NCBI RefSeq assembly: GCF_004458765.1
Contig: NZ_SPJX01000167.1
Coordinates: 248,001-312,000, forward strand
Source: Microvirga pakistanensis
GTDB lineage: Bacteria; Pseudomonadota; Alphaproteobacteria; Rhizobiales; Beijerinckiaceae
Direction: 5' to 3'
Length of the DNA stretch: 64,000 nucleotides
Part shown: piece after piece, positions 42,470 to 51,261 of the stretch
Layout: every line of letters begins with the position of its first letter
Numbering within the stretch: position 1 is the stretch's first letter
Made by a program: the position numbers and the translations under genes
Notes under the pieces: model-generated
What the model was told of the DNA's origin: nothing
Seen by the model: only the letters and a program-made list of their open reading frames with translations
The model's database searches: none

Positions 42470-42523
42470 GGTGGTTCCACGTTGGTCCGGACCACCCATG
42501 TTATAGAGCTTCCGCCGGACCTG

Positions 42524-43756
42524 TCAGCGGGCCGCGCGCAATTCACGCAAGACCGCATTATCGGCATACCCATCAGGAATTAAGCCGCGCCTGAGCTGGA
42601 AGTTCCGCACGGCCTCCCGAGTCTTGGAACCGAACTTGCCGTCCGTCTCGCCCTCGTAGAAGCCGAGCCGCGCAAGACGGAGCTGCAACTCCTGGCGCTC
42701 GTCCTTGCCGAGCAGGGGCTCGTTCTTGGGCCAGGCTCCCTGGATCGGCGGCCCGCCCATGATCCGGTCGCCGAGATGGGCGACCCCCATGGCATAGGCA
42801 TCGGATGAGTTGTAGCTCTTGATGACGTCGAAATTGCCGGTGACCAGAAAGGCCGGTCCACCCGCTCCGCCGGGCAGGAAGAGGCTCGCTTCCCCTGTCC
42901 GCGGCATCGCCTCGCCGTCAGCCCGGCGCAGGCCGAGGGTTTGCCATTGGGCGAAGTTCAGCTTCAGGTGCCTGAAATCGAAGCGCGGCGGCAGCTTGAC
43001 CTCGAAGCCCCAGGGCAAGCCCGGCTCCCAGCCCTGCTGGCGCAGGTAATTGGCTGTTGACGCCATGGCATCGGGCACCGAGGCCCAGATGTCGCGCACC
43101 CCGTCCCGGTTGCCGTCGACGGCGTATTTCATGAAGCTCGACGGCATGAACTGGGTCTGCCCCATGGCTCCGGCCCAGGAGCCCAGCATCTTGTCCCGGC
43201 CGATATGCCCCTCATCCAGGATCTGGAGCGCGATCAGCAGCTCCTCCCTGAAGAAATCGCCCCGGTAGCCCGTATAGGCGAGCGTCGCGAGAGCCCGCAC
43301 CACATATATGGAACCGGTGAAGCCGCCGAAATTGGTCTCCATGCCCCAGACGCCGAGGATCACGGAGCGCGGTACGCCATAGGTTTTCTCGATGGCCGTC
43401 AGGGTCTTGGGCCATTCGGCCGCCATCTCGCGGCCGCGCTCGAGGCGCTGGGCCGAAATTGCACCGTTGATGTAGTCCCAGATGGGGCGGACGAACTCCG
43501 ACTGCTTCCTGGTGAGCGCGATGATCTTCGGATCGGGCTCGACGCCCCGGAACGCCTCATCGAAGGTCGCGCGCGAAATCCCGCGTGCCTTGGCGGCGGG
43601 CCACAGGCCCTGCACGAAGCGCTGGAATCCTGCCTCCGAGACGCCCTGCGCCTGGGCGGGGACAGGCCGCACCCAACCCAGGACGCCAAGGGTGACGCTC
43701 AGACCGAGAAGGAGGGCACCGCAGAAGCGGCGCACCGGGAGAAGCGGCAGGTGCAT
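42524..43756 (-). CDS. Lytic murein transglycosylase, MltB-like, with peptidoglycan-binding domain
   Basis: This 410-residue exported enzyme cleaves the glycan strands of peptidoglycan to 1,6-anhydromuramic products. A signal peptide or anchor occupies about 1-37. The catalytic domain (about 40-330) has Glu140 in VWGMETNFGG as catalytic acid, plus the family motifs SWAGAMGQTQFMPSSF and DIWASVPDAMASTANYL. A PG_binding_1 domain closes the protein (about 345-407; RLARLGFYEGETDGKFGSKT). No lipobox is visible, so it is soluble or N-anchored rather than a lipoprotein. Confidence 0.93.
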   Translation of the reverse strand: MHLPLLPVRRFCGALLLGLSVTLGVLGWVRPVPAQAQGVSEAGFQRFVQGLWPAAKARGISRATFDEAFRGVEPDPKIIALTRKQSEFVRPIWDYINGAISAQRLERGREMAAEWPKTLTAIEKTYGVPRSVILGVWGMETNFGGFTGSIYVVRALATLAYTGYRGDFFREELLIALQILDEGHIGRDKMLGSWAGAMGQTQFMPSSFMKYAVDGNRDGVRDIWASVPDAMASTANYLRQQGWEPGLPWGFEVKLPPRFDFRHLKLNFAQWQTLGLRRADGEAMPRTGEASLFLPGGAGGPAFLVTGNFDVIKSYNSSDAYAMGVAHLGDRIMGGPPIQGAWPKNEPLLGKDERQELQLRLARLGFYEGETDGKFGSKTREAVRNFQLRRGLIPDGYADNAVLRELRAAR

Positions 43757-43850
43757 GAATGTCGCTCACCGAGACAGGGCCGAATTGACCCTGCCATGCG
43801 ACACTAAGAGAGTTAACAGCCGGTTGACACCTAGCCTTATAGGTAGGGGG

Positions 43851-44837
43851 CTATGCGGCTTTGCGCCCCATCAAGACCCGTTCCCAGCGCAGGGCCTGAT
43901 CGACGATCTCGGCCAGATCGTCATGCTGCGGCTGCCATCCGAGGCTCCGGATACGGTCGACCTTCGCCACGAGCCGGGCCGGATCGCCCGGGCGGCGCGG
44001 GCTGAGGCGTACCTCGAAATCGACGCCGGACACCCGTTTGACCACGTCCACGACCTCCAGCACCGACGCGCCATGCCCGTAGCCGCAATTCATCACAGCG
44101 CAGTCGCCGCCCTCGCGCAGGGATTTCAGGGCAGCCAAATGCGCCCGGGCCAGATCGTTCACCTGAACGTAGTCGCGGATGCAGGTGCCGTCGGGCGTCT
44201 CGTAATCCGTGCCGAACACGTCGAGATAGGGCCTTTGGCCGAGGGCTGCCTGAGCCGCCACCTTGATGAGATGGGTGGCCTGCGGCGTCGATTGGCCCGA
44301 CCGGCCCTTCGGATCCGCGCCGGCCACGTTGAAATAGCGCAGGATCGCATAGCGCAGACCGTGGGCCGCGCAGGCATCCTGCAGCATCCACTCGCTCATG
44401 AGCTTGCTGCGCCCATACGGATTGATGGGGGATAGGGGCATGTCCTCGGCGAGGAGGGGCGCATCGGCGTTGCCGTAGACAGCCGCCGTGGAGGAGAAGA
44501 CGATGTTCTTAACGCCCGTCCGGACGGCCGTCTCGACGAGCGCCCGGGTCTTCACCGTATTGTTGAAGTAGTACCCAAGGGGGTCGGTGACCGATTCGGG
44601 TACCACGATCCGGGCTGCGAAATGCATGATGCTGTCGGTTCCATGCTCCTCGATGACCTTGGCCACCAGAGCCTGATCGCCCACATCCCCTACGACGAGG
44701 GTCGCCTCCGGAGGGACCGCCCAGCGAAACCCGGTGGACAGGTTGTCGAGAACCACCACCTGCTCGCCCGCCTCCAGCAGCTCGAGCACCATGTGGCTGC
44801 CGATGTAACCCGCGCCGCCCGTCACCAATATCGCCAT
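43851..44837 (-). CDS. galE: UDP-glucose 4-epimerase
   Basis: This 328-residue short-chain dehydrogenase-type enzyme interconverts UDP-glucose and UDP-galactose. NAD+ is bound by VTGGAGYIGSH (5-15). The catalytic residues are in SSTAAVYG (Ser, about 116) and Tyr141-x-x-x-Lys145 in PYGRSK. RYFNVAGADP is typical of GalE. ATG 44837 is chosen for its GGAG ribosome binding site. It is divergent from galU, the enzyme that makes its substrate, across a 317-base gap. Confidence 0.95.
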   Translation of the reverse strand: MAILVTGGAGYIGSHMVLELLEAGEQVVVLDNLSTGFRWAVPPEATLVVGDVGDQALVAKVIEEHGTDSIMHFAARIVVPESVTDPLGYYFNNTVKTRALVETAVRTGVKNIVFSSTAAVYGNADAPLLAEDMPLSPINPYGRSKLMSEWMLQDACAAHGLRYAILRYFNVAGADPKGRSGQSTPQATHLIKVAAQAALGQRPYLDVFGTDYETPDGTCIRDYVQVNDLARAHLAALKSLREGGDCAVMNCGYGHGASVLEVVDVVKRVSGVDFEVRLSPRRPGDPARLVAKVDRIRSLGWQPQHDDLAEIVDQALRWERVLMGRKAA

Positions 44838-45154
44838 ATCCGCTCTCCTCAAGGCTCGCCTGACCGGACGCATCATGCGGACAACCGGACCGGCTCTCCG
44901 CTAAGTCCATGCGCCGTATGAAAAAGAACACCGGAGCCGAAGCTGCAAGCCGTTGCCGGCCCGGCGCCCGCACAGCTTAACCACAACGCTTCAGCTTCAA
45001 TTCAGGTCCGGAGCTTCAAAGAAGATGCAGGATTGATGCAACAAGGCAGCGTCTCCGGCGTTAAGATGAACCCAAGCTTGACGGTGAACGGTTTCCTTTT
45101 CCTCGTCCTGCCTTAGATTGTCCTCCCTCTCCCTGCTCAAACATGGCTTGATCG
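44838..45154. other. Divergent galE-galU promoter region, 317 bases
   Basis: No gene or strong palindrome is seen. A TTGACG box at about 45078-45083 is a candidate -35 element for galU, without a clear -10 at the right spacing. Short CTTCA and GCTTC repeats occur around 44990-45020. The region presumably holds both promoters. Confidence 0.5.
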
Positions 45155-46021
45155 ATGAAGCGCATCCGCAAAGCAGTCCTCCCTGTTGCCGGTCTCGGCA
45201 CTCGTTTCCTTCCCGCCACCAAGGCCGTGCCGAAGGAAATGCTGTGCGTCGTGGACCGTCCCGTGGTGCAGCATGTGGTGGACGAGGCCCGAGCCGCCGG
45301 GATCGAGCATTTCATCTTCGTTACCGGCCGTAATAAGGCGGTGATCGAAGACCATTTCGACATTGCCTACGAGCTGAACCAGACGCTGCAAGCACGCGGG
45401 AAGACGAAAGAGCTGGAGCTCCTGGCCAAGGACCAGCCCCGGGCCGGCCAGACGAGCTTCACGCGCCAGCAGGAGCCCTTAGGGCTGGGCCATGCCGTCT
45501 GGTGCGCCCGTGAGCTCGTGGGCGACGAGCCCTTCGCGGTGCTTCTCCCCGACATGCTCAGCCGCGGCTCCATGGAGCAGATGATCGCGGCCTATGAGAA
45601 GCATGGCGGCAACATCATTGCCGTGGAGGAGGTGCCGGAGGACCAGACCCACCAATACGGCATCGTCTCCGTGGGGCAGGAATTCGGCCAGACCTTCGAG
45701 ATCACCGGCATGGTGGAGAAGCCCCCGAAGGGTACCGCGCCGTCGAACTACATCATCTCCGGCCGCTACATCCTGCAGCCCGAGATCTTCGACCTGCTCT
45801 CCAACCAGGAGCGCGGCGCGGGCAACGAGATCCAGCTCACGGATTCCATGATCCGCCTGATGAAAGATCAGCCGTTCTTCGGCATGAAATACCAGGGCAG
45901 CACCTACGATACGGGCTCGAAGATCGGCTTCCTCATGGCCAACGTGGCCTATGCCCTCGAGCGCGAGGACCTGAAGGACACGTTCCGGCAGGAGCTGGAA
46001 GCCTTGCTGCGCCAAAAGTAG
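45155..46021 (+). CDS. galU: UTP--glucose-1-phosphate uridylyltransferase
   Basis: This 288-residue nucleotidyltransferase makes UDP-glucose for surface polysaccharides. The nucleotide-binding segment [24 protein letters not shown] (split here: [14 protein letters not shown] then [10 protein letters not shown], about 6-29) is complete. [14 protein letters not shown], the uracil-contact [11 protein letters not shown] (about 108-118), AVLLPDMLS and [13 protein letters not shown] are also present. The length and motifs are normal. It is followed 49 bases later by kdsD on the same strand. Confidence 0.95.
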   Translation: MKRIRKAVLPVAGLGTRFLPATKAVPKEMLCVVDRPVVQHVVDEARAAGIEHFIFVTGRNKAVIEDHFDIAYELNQTLQARGKTKELELLAKDQPRAGQTSFTRQQEPLGLGHAVWCARELVGDEPFAVLLPDMLSRGSMEQMIAAYEKHGGNIIAVEEVPEDQTHQYGIVSVGQEFGQTFEITGMVEKPPKGTAPSNYIISGRYILQPEIFDLLSNQERGAGNEIQLTDSMIRLMKDQPFFGMKYQGSTYDTGSKIGFLMANVAYALEREDLKDTFRQELEALLRQK

Positions 46022-46070
46022 TCAGGGCCGAGGGTTCCGCGTGGCCGCCCGAATATGCTAGAGGGCGGCC

Positions 46071-47066
46071 ATGGTACTCGCACAGATCAAAACCGCTTCA
46101 TCCGACCAGGCCATCACCTCGGCCCTTCGCACGCTCGATGTCGAGCGCGAGGGTCTGACCGTGCTGATGGAGGCCATCGGCAACGGGCTCGGCCCCGTCT
46201 TCACCGCCGCCGTCGAGACGATCGCATCCGCCAAGGGGCGGGTCATCGTGACCGGCATGGGCAAGTCCGGCCATGTGGGCCGCAAGATTGCCGCCACCTT
46301 CGCGTCCACCGGCACCCCCGCCTATTACGTCCACCCGGCGGAAGCGAGCCACGGCGATCTCGGCATGGTGCAAACCGACGACGTGATCCTCGCCCTATCC
46401 TGGTCCGGCGAGACCACGGAGCTTGCCGACGTCATCGGCTATGCCAAGCGCTTTCGGGTGCCGCTGATCGCCTTCACGTCGAATGCCCGCTCGAGCCTGG
46501 GCCAGGCCGCCGACATCTGCCTGACGCTTCCCAAAGCCAAGGAAGCCTGCCCCAACGGGCTGGCGCCCACCACCTCCACCACCATCCAGCTCGCCCTCGG
46601 CGACGCGCTCGCCATCGCGCTGCTCGAAAAGCGCGGCTTCACGGCGGAGAACTTCCGCGTGTTCCACCCGGGCGGCAAGCTCGGGGCGCGCCTGAAGCTC
46701 GTGCGCGACATCATGCATCGGGACGAGCACCTGCCGATCATCGGGGTCGATGCCCTGATGGATCAGGCCATCGAGGAGATCGGCCGCAAGGGTTTCGGCT
46801 CGGTCATCGTGATCAACGCGGACGGGACGCTCGCCGGAATCGTCACCGACGGCGATCTGCGACGCAACCTTCGCCCCGATCTCGGCACTCTGCCGGTGAC
46901 GGCCATCATGAGCCGGACGCCGCGCACCATTGCGCCGGACGCCCTGGTGGCCACCGCGCTCGAAATCGAGGAAACCGCGCGGATCACAGCCCTGATCGTG
47001 GTCGAGAACGACAAGCCCGTCGGCCTCGTGCATTACCTCGACCTGCTGCGGGCGGGAGCGGCTTAG
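46071..47066 (+). CDS. kdsD: Arabinose-5-phosphate isomerase (KpsF/GutQ family)
   Basis: This 331-residue enzyme interconverts ribulose 5-phosphate and arabinose 5-phosphate, the first step of Kdo synthesis for lipopolysaccharide. A SIS domain (about 35-190) has VTGMGKSGHVGRKIAATFAS, HPAEASHGDLGM and SWSGETTEL. Two CBS domains follow (about 205-265 and 275-331; IMHRDEHLPIIG and IMSRTPRTIAPDAL). The FHPGGKLGARL linker is diagnostic. It is placed after galU in a sugar-precursor cluster. Confidence 0.93.
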   Translation: MVLAQIKTASSDQAITSALRTLDVEREGLTVLMEAIGNGLGPVFTAAVETIASAKGRVIVTGMGKSGHVGRKIAATFASTGTPAYYVHPAEASHGDLGMVQTDDVILALSWSGETTELADVIGYAKRFRVPLIAFTSNARSSLGQAADICLTLPKAKEACPNGLAPTTSTTIQLALGDALAIALLEKRGFTAENFRVFHPGGKLGARLKLVRDIMHRDEHLPIIGVDALMDQAIEEIGRKGFGSVIVINADGTLAGIVTDGDLRRNLRPDLGTLPVTAIMSRTPRTIAPDALVATALEIEETARITALIVVENDKPVGLVHYLDLLRAGAA

Positions 47067-47090
47067 AGCCTTTTTCGCGAACCGACGAAA

Positions 47091-47122
47091 AGAGATGATT
47101 CCATGCACGTGGAATCGTCTCT
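47091..47122. repeat. Imperfect inverted repeat related to the one at 20.8 kb
   Basis: AGAGATGATTCCATG and CGTGGAATCGTCTCT (13 of 15 positions pair) flank a short CA spacer just after kdsD. The motif AGAGATGATTCCACG appears in inverse orientation at about 20840-20855. Together they suggest a dispersed intergenic element. Confidence 0.5.
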
Positions 47123-47135
47123 AAGTCTCCCGCCT

Positions 47136-47789
47136 TCAATCGCGGTCGGGCGCACCCAACGGAAAGAAATGCCGATAGGGCCTGGCCTCGTCCACCGCTC
47201 TTGCGAACGACGCCCGAGCCAGCAGTCGCTTGCGGTAGGCGTGGACATTTCCGTGCTCCGCGCCGATCGGATGCGCCCAATCGGCGTAGAACAACGATGG
47301 GGCAGCCGCACAATCGGCCATGCTGAAGGAAGGGCCCGCCGCCCATTCACGCCCGGACATCGCCTGATCCAGCCATGCATAGGCCGTGTCGAGCATGCGC
47401 CTCGCCTCAGTGACGCCATAAGGATCGCGATCCGTCTCGACGCGGAGGCGATCGAACACGATCCTCTGCATCGGCGTCATGACGTAATTGTCGAAGAACC
47501 GATCCATCATCCGGACATCGAGAGCGACGCGCGGATCGTCCGGAAGGAGCCTCACCGGCCCGGGATGCCAAAGCACGAGATGCTCGATGATGATGCTCGC
47601 CTCAGGGATGGTGCGGCCGTTATCGACCAGAACCGGAAAGCGCTTGATCGGCCAGAGAGCCGCCAGCTCGCCATTCGCCTGCTTGCTGTCGAGCATGCGG
47701 TACTCGAAAGGGGTGCCATTCTCATAAAGCGCAATGAGAACCTTCTGGCAGTAGGACGAGAACGGATGCGCATACAGCTTCAACGTCAT
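47136..47789 (-). CDS. Glutathione S-transferase family protein
   Basis: This 217-residue cytosolic protein has an N-terminal thioredoxin-like domain (1-80; KLYAHPFSSYCQKVLIALYE, then RFPVLVDNGRTIPEASIIIE with the glutathione-binding Glu-Ala-Ser) and a helical C-terminal domain (about 90-205). The Ser-Ser-Tyr-Cys near residues 11-14 may supply the catalytic residue. The substrate is unknown. It converges on kdsD and lies 18 bases downstream of the start of no other gene, so it appears monocistronic. Confidence 0.85.
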   Translation of the reverse strand: MTLKLYAHPFSSYCQKVLIALYENGTPFEYRMLDSKQANGELAALWPIKRFPVLVDNGRTIPEASIIIEHLVLWHPGPVRLLPDDPRVALDVRMMDRFFDNYVMTPMQRIVFDRLRVETDRDPYGVTEARRMLDTAYAWLDQAMSGREWAAGPSFSMADCAAAPSLFYADWAHPIGAEHGNVHAYRKRLLARASFARAVDEARPYRHFFPLGAPDRD

Positions 47790-47807
47790 GCATTCCGCTC
47801 CTGATGA

Positions 47808-48257
47808 TCAAGCATCGTCCACCACCAGCGTCGAGCCTTCGACGCGCACCACGCGGACCTTGGCGCCTGCAAAGCGGTCCGCCCCGATCACACGCCATGA
47901 ACTGTCATCGACGCGGATGCGTCCTTCGCCGTCCTTGATCGGCGTTTCCAGCGTGAAGACCCGCCCGACGAGCGCCTGACCACGCTGATTGAGGCGGGAC
48001 GCCGACGGTTCGGGCGGCTCCTTCGAGCGGGTGACGAACCGCCCCAGGACCACCGCCCCCACGGCGAGCAGCGCAAACAGGATGGAAGCGGCCTGCCAGG
48101 AAAGATCGAGCACGCCATCGAGCAATCCGGTCACGATGGCCGCGAGCCCGAGCCAGAGAAAGAAGGTCCCTGGCGCCAGGAGTTCGACGCCGATCAGAAC
48201 GAGGCCGAGGATGATCCAGCTCCAGGCTCCCAGACCGATGAACGCGTCGCGGATCAT
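47808..48257 (-). CDS. NfeD family membrane protein
   Basis: This 149-residue protein has two or three N-terminal spans (about 10-75) and a C-terminal OB-fold (about 90-148; GRVFTLETPIKDGEGRIRVD). NfeD-like proteins partner with SPFH/stomatin proteins in membrane microdomains. The start overlaps the stop of the SPFH gene by four bases, which supports a joint function. Confidence 0.88.
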   Translation of the reverse strand: MIRDAFIGLGAWSWIILGLVLIGVELLAPGTFFLWLGLAAIVTGLLDGVLDLSWQAASILFALLAVGAVVLGRFVTRSKEPPEPSASRLNQRGQALVGRVFTLETPIKDGEGRIRVDDSSWRVIGADRFAGAKVRVVRVEGSTLVVDDA

Positions 48258-49243
48258 GGGCGCTCCGCTCCTTTCGTGACGGCGGGTACGCTGCGCCCGG
48301 GCTTCGAGGCCGGTGCGCCGCCGGTGCCGCCAAATACGGATTTTGTGAGTTCCGCGATGCCGCCGAGGGTGCCGGCAAGGCCCGCCGCTTCGATGGGCAC
48401 GATCACGACCTTCTGGTTGGGAGCCGTGGCGAGGCTGCGGATCGCATCGATGTATTTCTCCGCCACGATGAAGTTGGCGGCCGCAATATCCCCGCGGGTG
48501 ATCGCCTCGCTGACCATGCCGGTGGCTTTGGCTTCCGCCTCCGCGAGGCGCTCACGGGCTTCGGCATCCCGGAACGCCGCCTCCTTGCGTCCTTCCGCCG
48601 AGAGGATCTGCGCCTGCTTCTCGCCTTCCGCCCGCAGGATTTCCGCCTGCCGCGATCCTTCCGCCTCCAGCACGGCGGCGCGCTTCTCGCGCTCGGCCTT
48701 CATCTGGCGCGCCATGGCGCCCGCGAGATCGGCGGGCGGAATGATGTCTCTGATCTCGATGCGTGTCACCTTCGCGCCCCAGGGCGAGGCCGCCGCGTCG
48801 ACCACACGCAGCAGGCGCTCGTTGATCTCGTCGCGATGGGACAGAAGCTGATCGAGGTCCATGGAGCCGACGACCGTGCGGATATTCGTCATCGTCAGCA
48901 CCATCAGGGCCTGATTGAGATCCGCCACCTCATAGGAGGCCCGCGCCGCATCGAGCACCTGAAAGAATGCCGCCGCATCGATGGTGACGCCCGCATTGTC
49001 CCGGGTGAACGCCTCCTGGCTGGGAATGTCGAGCACCTGCTCCATGACGTTCACCTTCTTCCCGACCTGCTCGATATAGGGGATGATCAGAGCGAGGCCC
49101 GGCGTGAGCGTGCGCGAATAACGGCCGAAGCGCTCCACCGTGTATGCGTAACCTTGCGGCACCGTTCTCACGCCCATCGCGATCGTCACCACGACCACGA
49201 GAACGAGAACGATCACGAAGATATCGAAACCACCGAACAGCAT
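48254..49243 (-). CDS. SPFH/Band 7 protein (paraslipin, QmcA-like)
   Basis: This 329-residue protein has a single N-terminal span (about 5-25) and an SPFH domain (about 25-190; VPQGYAYTVERFGRYSRTL, TRDNAGVTIDAAAFFQVLD). A helical coiled-coil region (about 190-265) is rich in Glu, Ala and Lys, and a C-terminal tail follows. Members form large cages on the membrane and affect protease activity and stress resistance. It has a strong ribosome binding site (GGGGGAA) and is translationally coupled to nfeD. Confidence 0.9.
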   Translation of the reverse strand: MLFGGFDIFVIVLVLVVVVTIAMGVRTVPQGYAYTVERFGRYSRTLTPGLALIIPYIEQVGKKVNVMEQVLDIPSQEAFTRDNAGVTIDAAAFFQVLDAARASYEVADLNQALMVLTMTNIRTVVGSMDLDQLLSHRDEINERLLRVVDAAASPWGAKVTRIEIRDIIPPADLAGAMARQMKAEREKRAAVLEAEGSRQAEILRAEGEKQAQILSAEGRKEAAFRDAEARERLAEAEAKATGMVSEAITRGDIAAANFIVAEKYIDAIRSLATAPNQKVVIVPIEAAGLAGTLGGIAELTKSVFGGTGGAPASKPGRSVPAVTKGAERP

Positions 49244-49359
49244 TCATTCCCCCAGGCAACGAAGTTGCAGAGCCGGCAGGCTACCCGATCGAAGCAAAAA
49301 CTCCTAGAGGAAGCCTCCCGAGCTGCTATTCTGCACCTGTCACTCCTGAAAACCACACC

Positions 49360-50076
49360 ATGACGCGTTATTTTTGCCAGGATCATCCTGATCAGCTGGA
49401 ACTTGAGATGCCCGTACTCGATGCACGTCCCGGCGCGGCTCTGCTGGCCCGGTCGCCTTTCTTTCCGGGCGGCGGGGGACAATTGGCCGACAAGGGTTTT
49501 ATCGAATGGTCAGGCGGTGTGCTAAACGTAGAGAGGCTAGAGCCCGATCCCCGCGGGCTCTGGCATGTGTTCGCCGAGCCCATCGCTATTCAGGGAGTGG
49601 TGCTGGCCAAAGTCGAGCCTGAGTTTCGCCGTCTCATGTGCGAGTTGCACACATTGGCGCACGTGCTCAACAGCATCGTCTATCGGGACTTCGGCGGCGC
49701 CTTGCTGACTGGCGCGCAACTGGCGGCGGACGGCACCTTCCGCGTCGATTTCGATATGCCGGGAATTTATCCAGACTGGCTGCGGTCCTTGGACGGCCCC
49801 ATCAACGATGTGATCCGACAAGACCTCCCGATTCACACCTTCTCCATGCCATGGACAGAGGCTGAGGCGGAACCGGGCATGTTCCGCAGCAAATCCGTCT
49901 CACCTCCGCCGCAGGAGGATGGGTCGGTGCGGATCGTAGAGATCACCGGTCTCGACCGGCAGGCCTGTGGTGGGACGCACCTGACCTCTACTGGCCAAGC
50001 ACGTCCCATCCGGATTCTGAAGGTGGACAACAAAGGCAAACAGAACCGGCGTATCCGCGTCGGTTTCGTCGATTGA
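49360..50076 (+). CDS. Alanyl-tRNA editing protein, AlaX type
   Basis: This 238-residue free-standing editing domain removes serine or glycine mis-attached to tRNA-Ala. Zinc ligands are visible as the HTLAH pair (about 90-94) and CGGTH (about 206-210). FFPGGGGQLADKG (about 35-47) is the conserved substrate loop. No aminoacylation domain is present, as expected for AlaX. ATG 49360 is chosen because homology starts there. Its stop codon directly abuts the hemH stop on the other strand. Confidence 0.88.
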   Translation: MTRYFCQDHPDQLELEMPVLDARPGAALLARSPFFPGGGGQLADKGFIEWSGGVLNVERLEPDPRGLWHVFAEPIAIQGVVLAKVEPEFRRLMCELHTLAHVLNSIVYRDFGGALLTGAQLAADGTFRVDFDMPGIYPDWLRSLDGPINDVIRQDLPIHTFSMPWTEAEAEPGMFRSKSVSPPPQEDGSVRIVEITGLDRQACGGTHLTSTGQARPIRILKVDNKGKQNRRIRVGFVD

Positions 50077-51138
50077 TCAGATCCAGCCCTGAAGCTCGCG
50101 CTCGACGATGTGGTTGATCACGCGCATGCCGTCCGGGCCGTCGTTGAGGCACGGCAGATAGGCGAAGTCCTCGCCGCCATTGTGCATGAAGATCTCGCGG
50201 TTCTCGCCGTTGAGCTCCTCCAGCGTCTCCAGGCAATCGGCGGAGAAGCCGGGCGCCACGATGGCCATGCGCTTCACACCGCTTTTCGCCAGGGCCTCAA
50301 CGGTCTTATCCGTGTAGGGCTGGAGCCACTCCGCCGTGCCGAAACGCGACTGGAAGCTCATGCGGAACCTGTCCGCCGGCCAGCCGAAGGCTTCACGCAT
50401 CAGGCGCCATGTCTTCACGCATTGGCAATGATAGGGATCTCCCTTGAGCAGGTACTCCTTCGGCACGCCATGGAAGGACACGAGGATGACCTCCGGCTCG
50501 AAGGTGAGCTTCGTGAGTTCCTGCTTCATCGAAGAGACGACGGATTCGATATAGACCGGATCGTCGTGGTAAGGCGGTGAGACGCGCACCGTCGGCTGCC
50601 AGCGCATGTCCATGAGGGCGCGGAAGGCCTGATCGCAGGCCGTCGCGGAGGTCGCCGCGGCATATTGCGGGTAGAGCGGCACGAGCAGGATCCGGTCGCA
50701 GCCCTGATCGAGGAGCGCCTGGATGCGCTCGCGCACTTCCGGCTTCCCGTAGCGCATCGCCCAGTCGACGGTGATCCTGTCGCCGGCGATGGCCTTCAGA
50801 TGCGCGGTCACCTTCTCGGCCTGGTTGCGGGTGATGGTTTTCAGCGGGCCCTCATTGAGCTCGTTGTTCCAGATCGAGGCGTAATCGCGGCCCTTCGCGC
50901 TGGGGCGTTTGGTCAGAATGATCAGGTTGAGGATCGGCCACCAGAGCAGGCGCGGGGTCTCGATCACGCGGCGGTCGGACAGAAACTCCTTCAGGTAGCG
51001 CCGCATGGGCCAGTAGGTGGTGCCCTCCGGCGTCCCGAGATTCATCAGAAGCACACCGATCCGCCCTGCCTTCACGGGCGGGTGGTCCACCGGACGCCCG
51101 CCCTGGACGGTTTCGGTCATGCTCACACGTTCATTCAT
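50077..51138 (-). CDS. hemH: Ferrochelatase
   Basis: This 353-residue enzyme inserts ferrous iron into protoporphyrin IX, the last step of protohaem synthesis. The catalytic histidine is in VSFHGVPKEYL (about 220-230) and the conserved acidic residue in SRFGTAEWLQPYTD. LLMNLGTPE is at the start and VAPGFSADCLETLEE in the C-terminal half. The start may be ATG 51138 or ATG 51120 (MTETVQ). It is convergent with alaX, with no base between the two stop codons. Confidence 0.95.
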   Translation of the reverse strand: MNERVSMTETVQGGRPVDHPPVKAGRIGVLLMNLGTPEGTTYWPMRRYLKEFLSDRRVIETPRLLWWPILNLIILTKRPSAKGRDYASIWNNELNEGPLKTITRNQAEKVTAHLKAIAGDRITVDWAMRYGKPEVRERIQALLDQGCDRILLVPLYPQYAAATSATACDQAFRALMDMRWQPTVRVSPPYHDDPVYIESVVSSMKQELTKLTFEPEVILVSFHGVPKEYLLKGDPYHCQCVKTWRLMREAFGWPADRFRMSFQSRFGTAEWLQPYTDKTVEALAKSGVKRMAIVAPGFSADCLETLEELNGENREIFMHNGGEDFAYLPCLNDGPDGMRVINHIVERELQGWI

Positions 51139-51261
51139 CGGTTGAAGTCCCTTGGCAGCGGGATCCGGGGCGGATCGCGCTCAGAATGGGCCCTAGATAG
51201 TGGCATTTTCTGCGTGACGCCAAGGCGTTCCGCTTCAATTCGACGTGGGTCGAGCCAGCGC

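Noticed and set aside
49360..50076. AlaX as a broken alanyl-tRNA synthetase
   Set aside because: The size and intact zinc motifs match free-standing editing proteins, so no truncation needs to be assumed.
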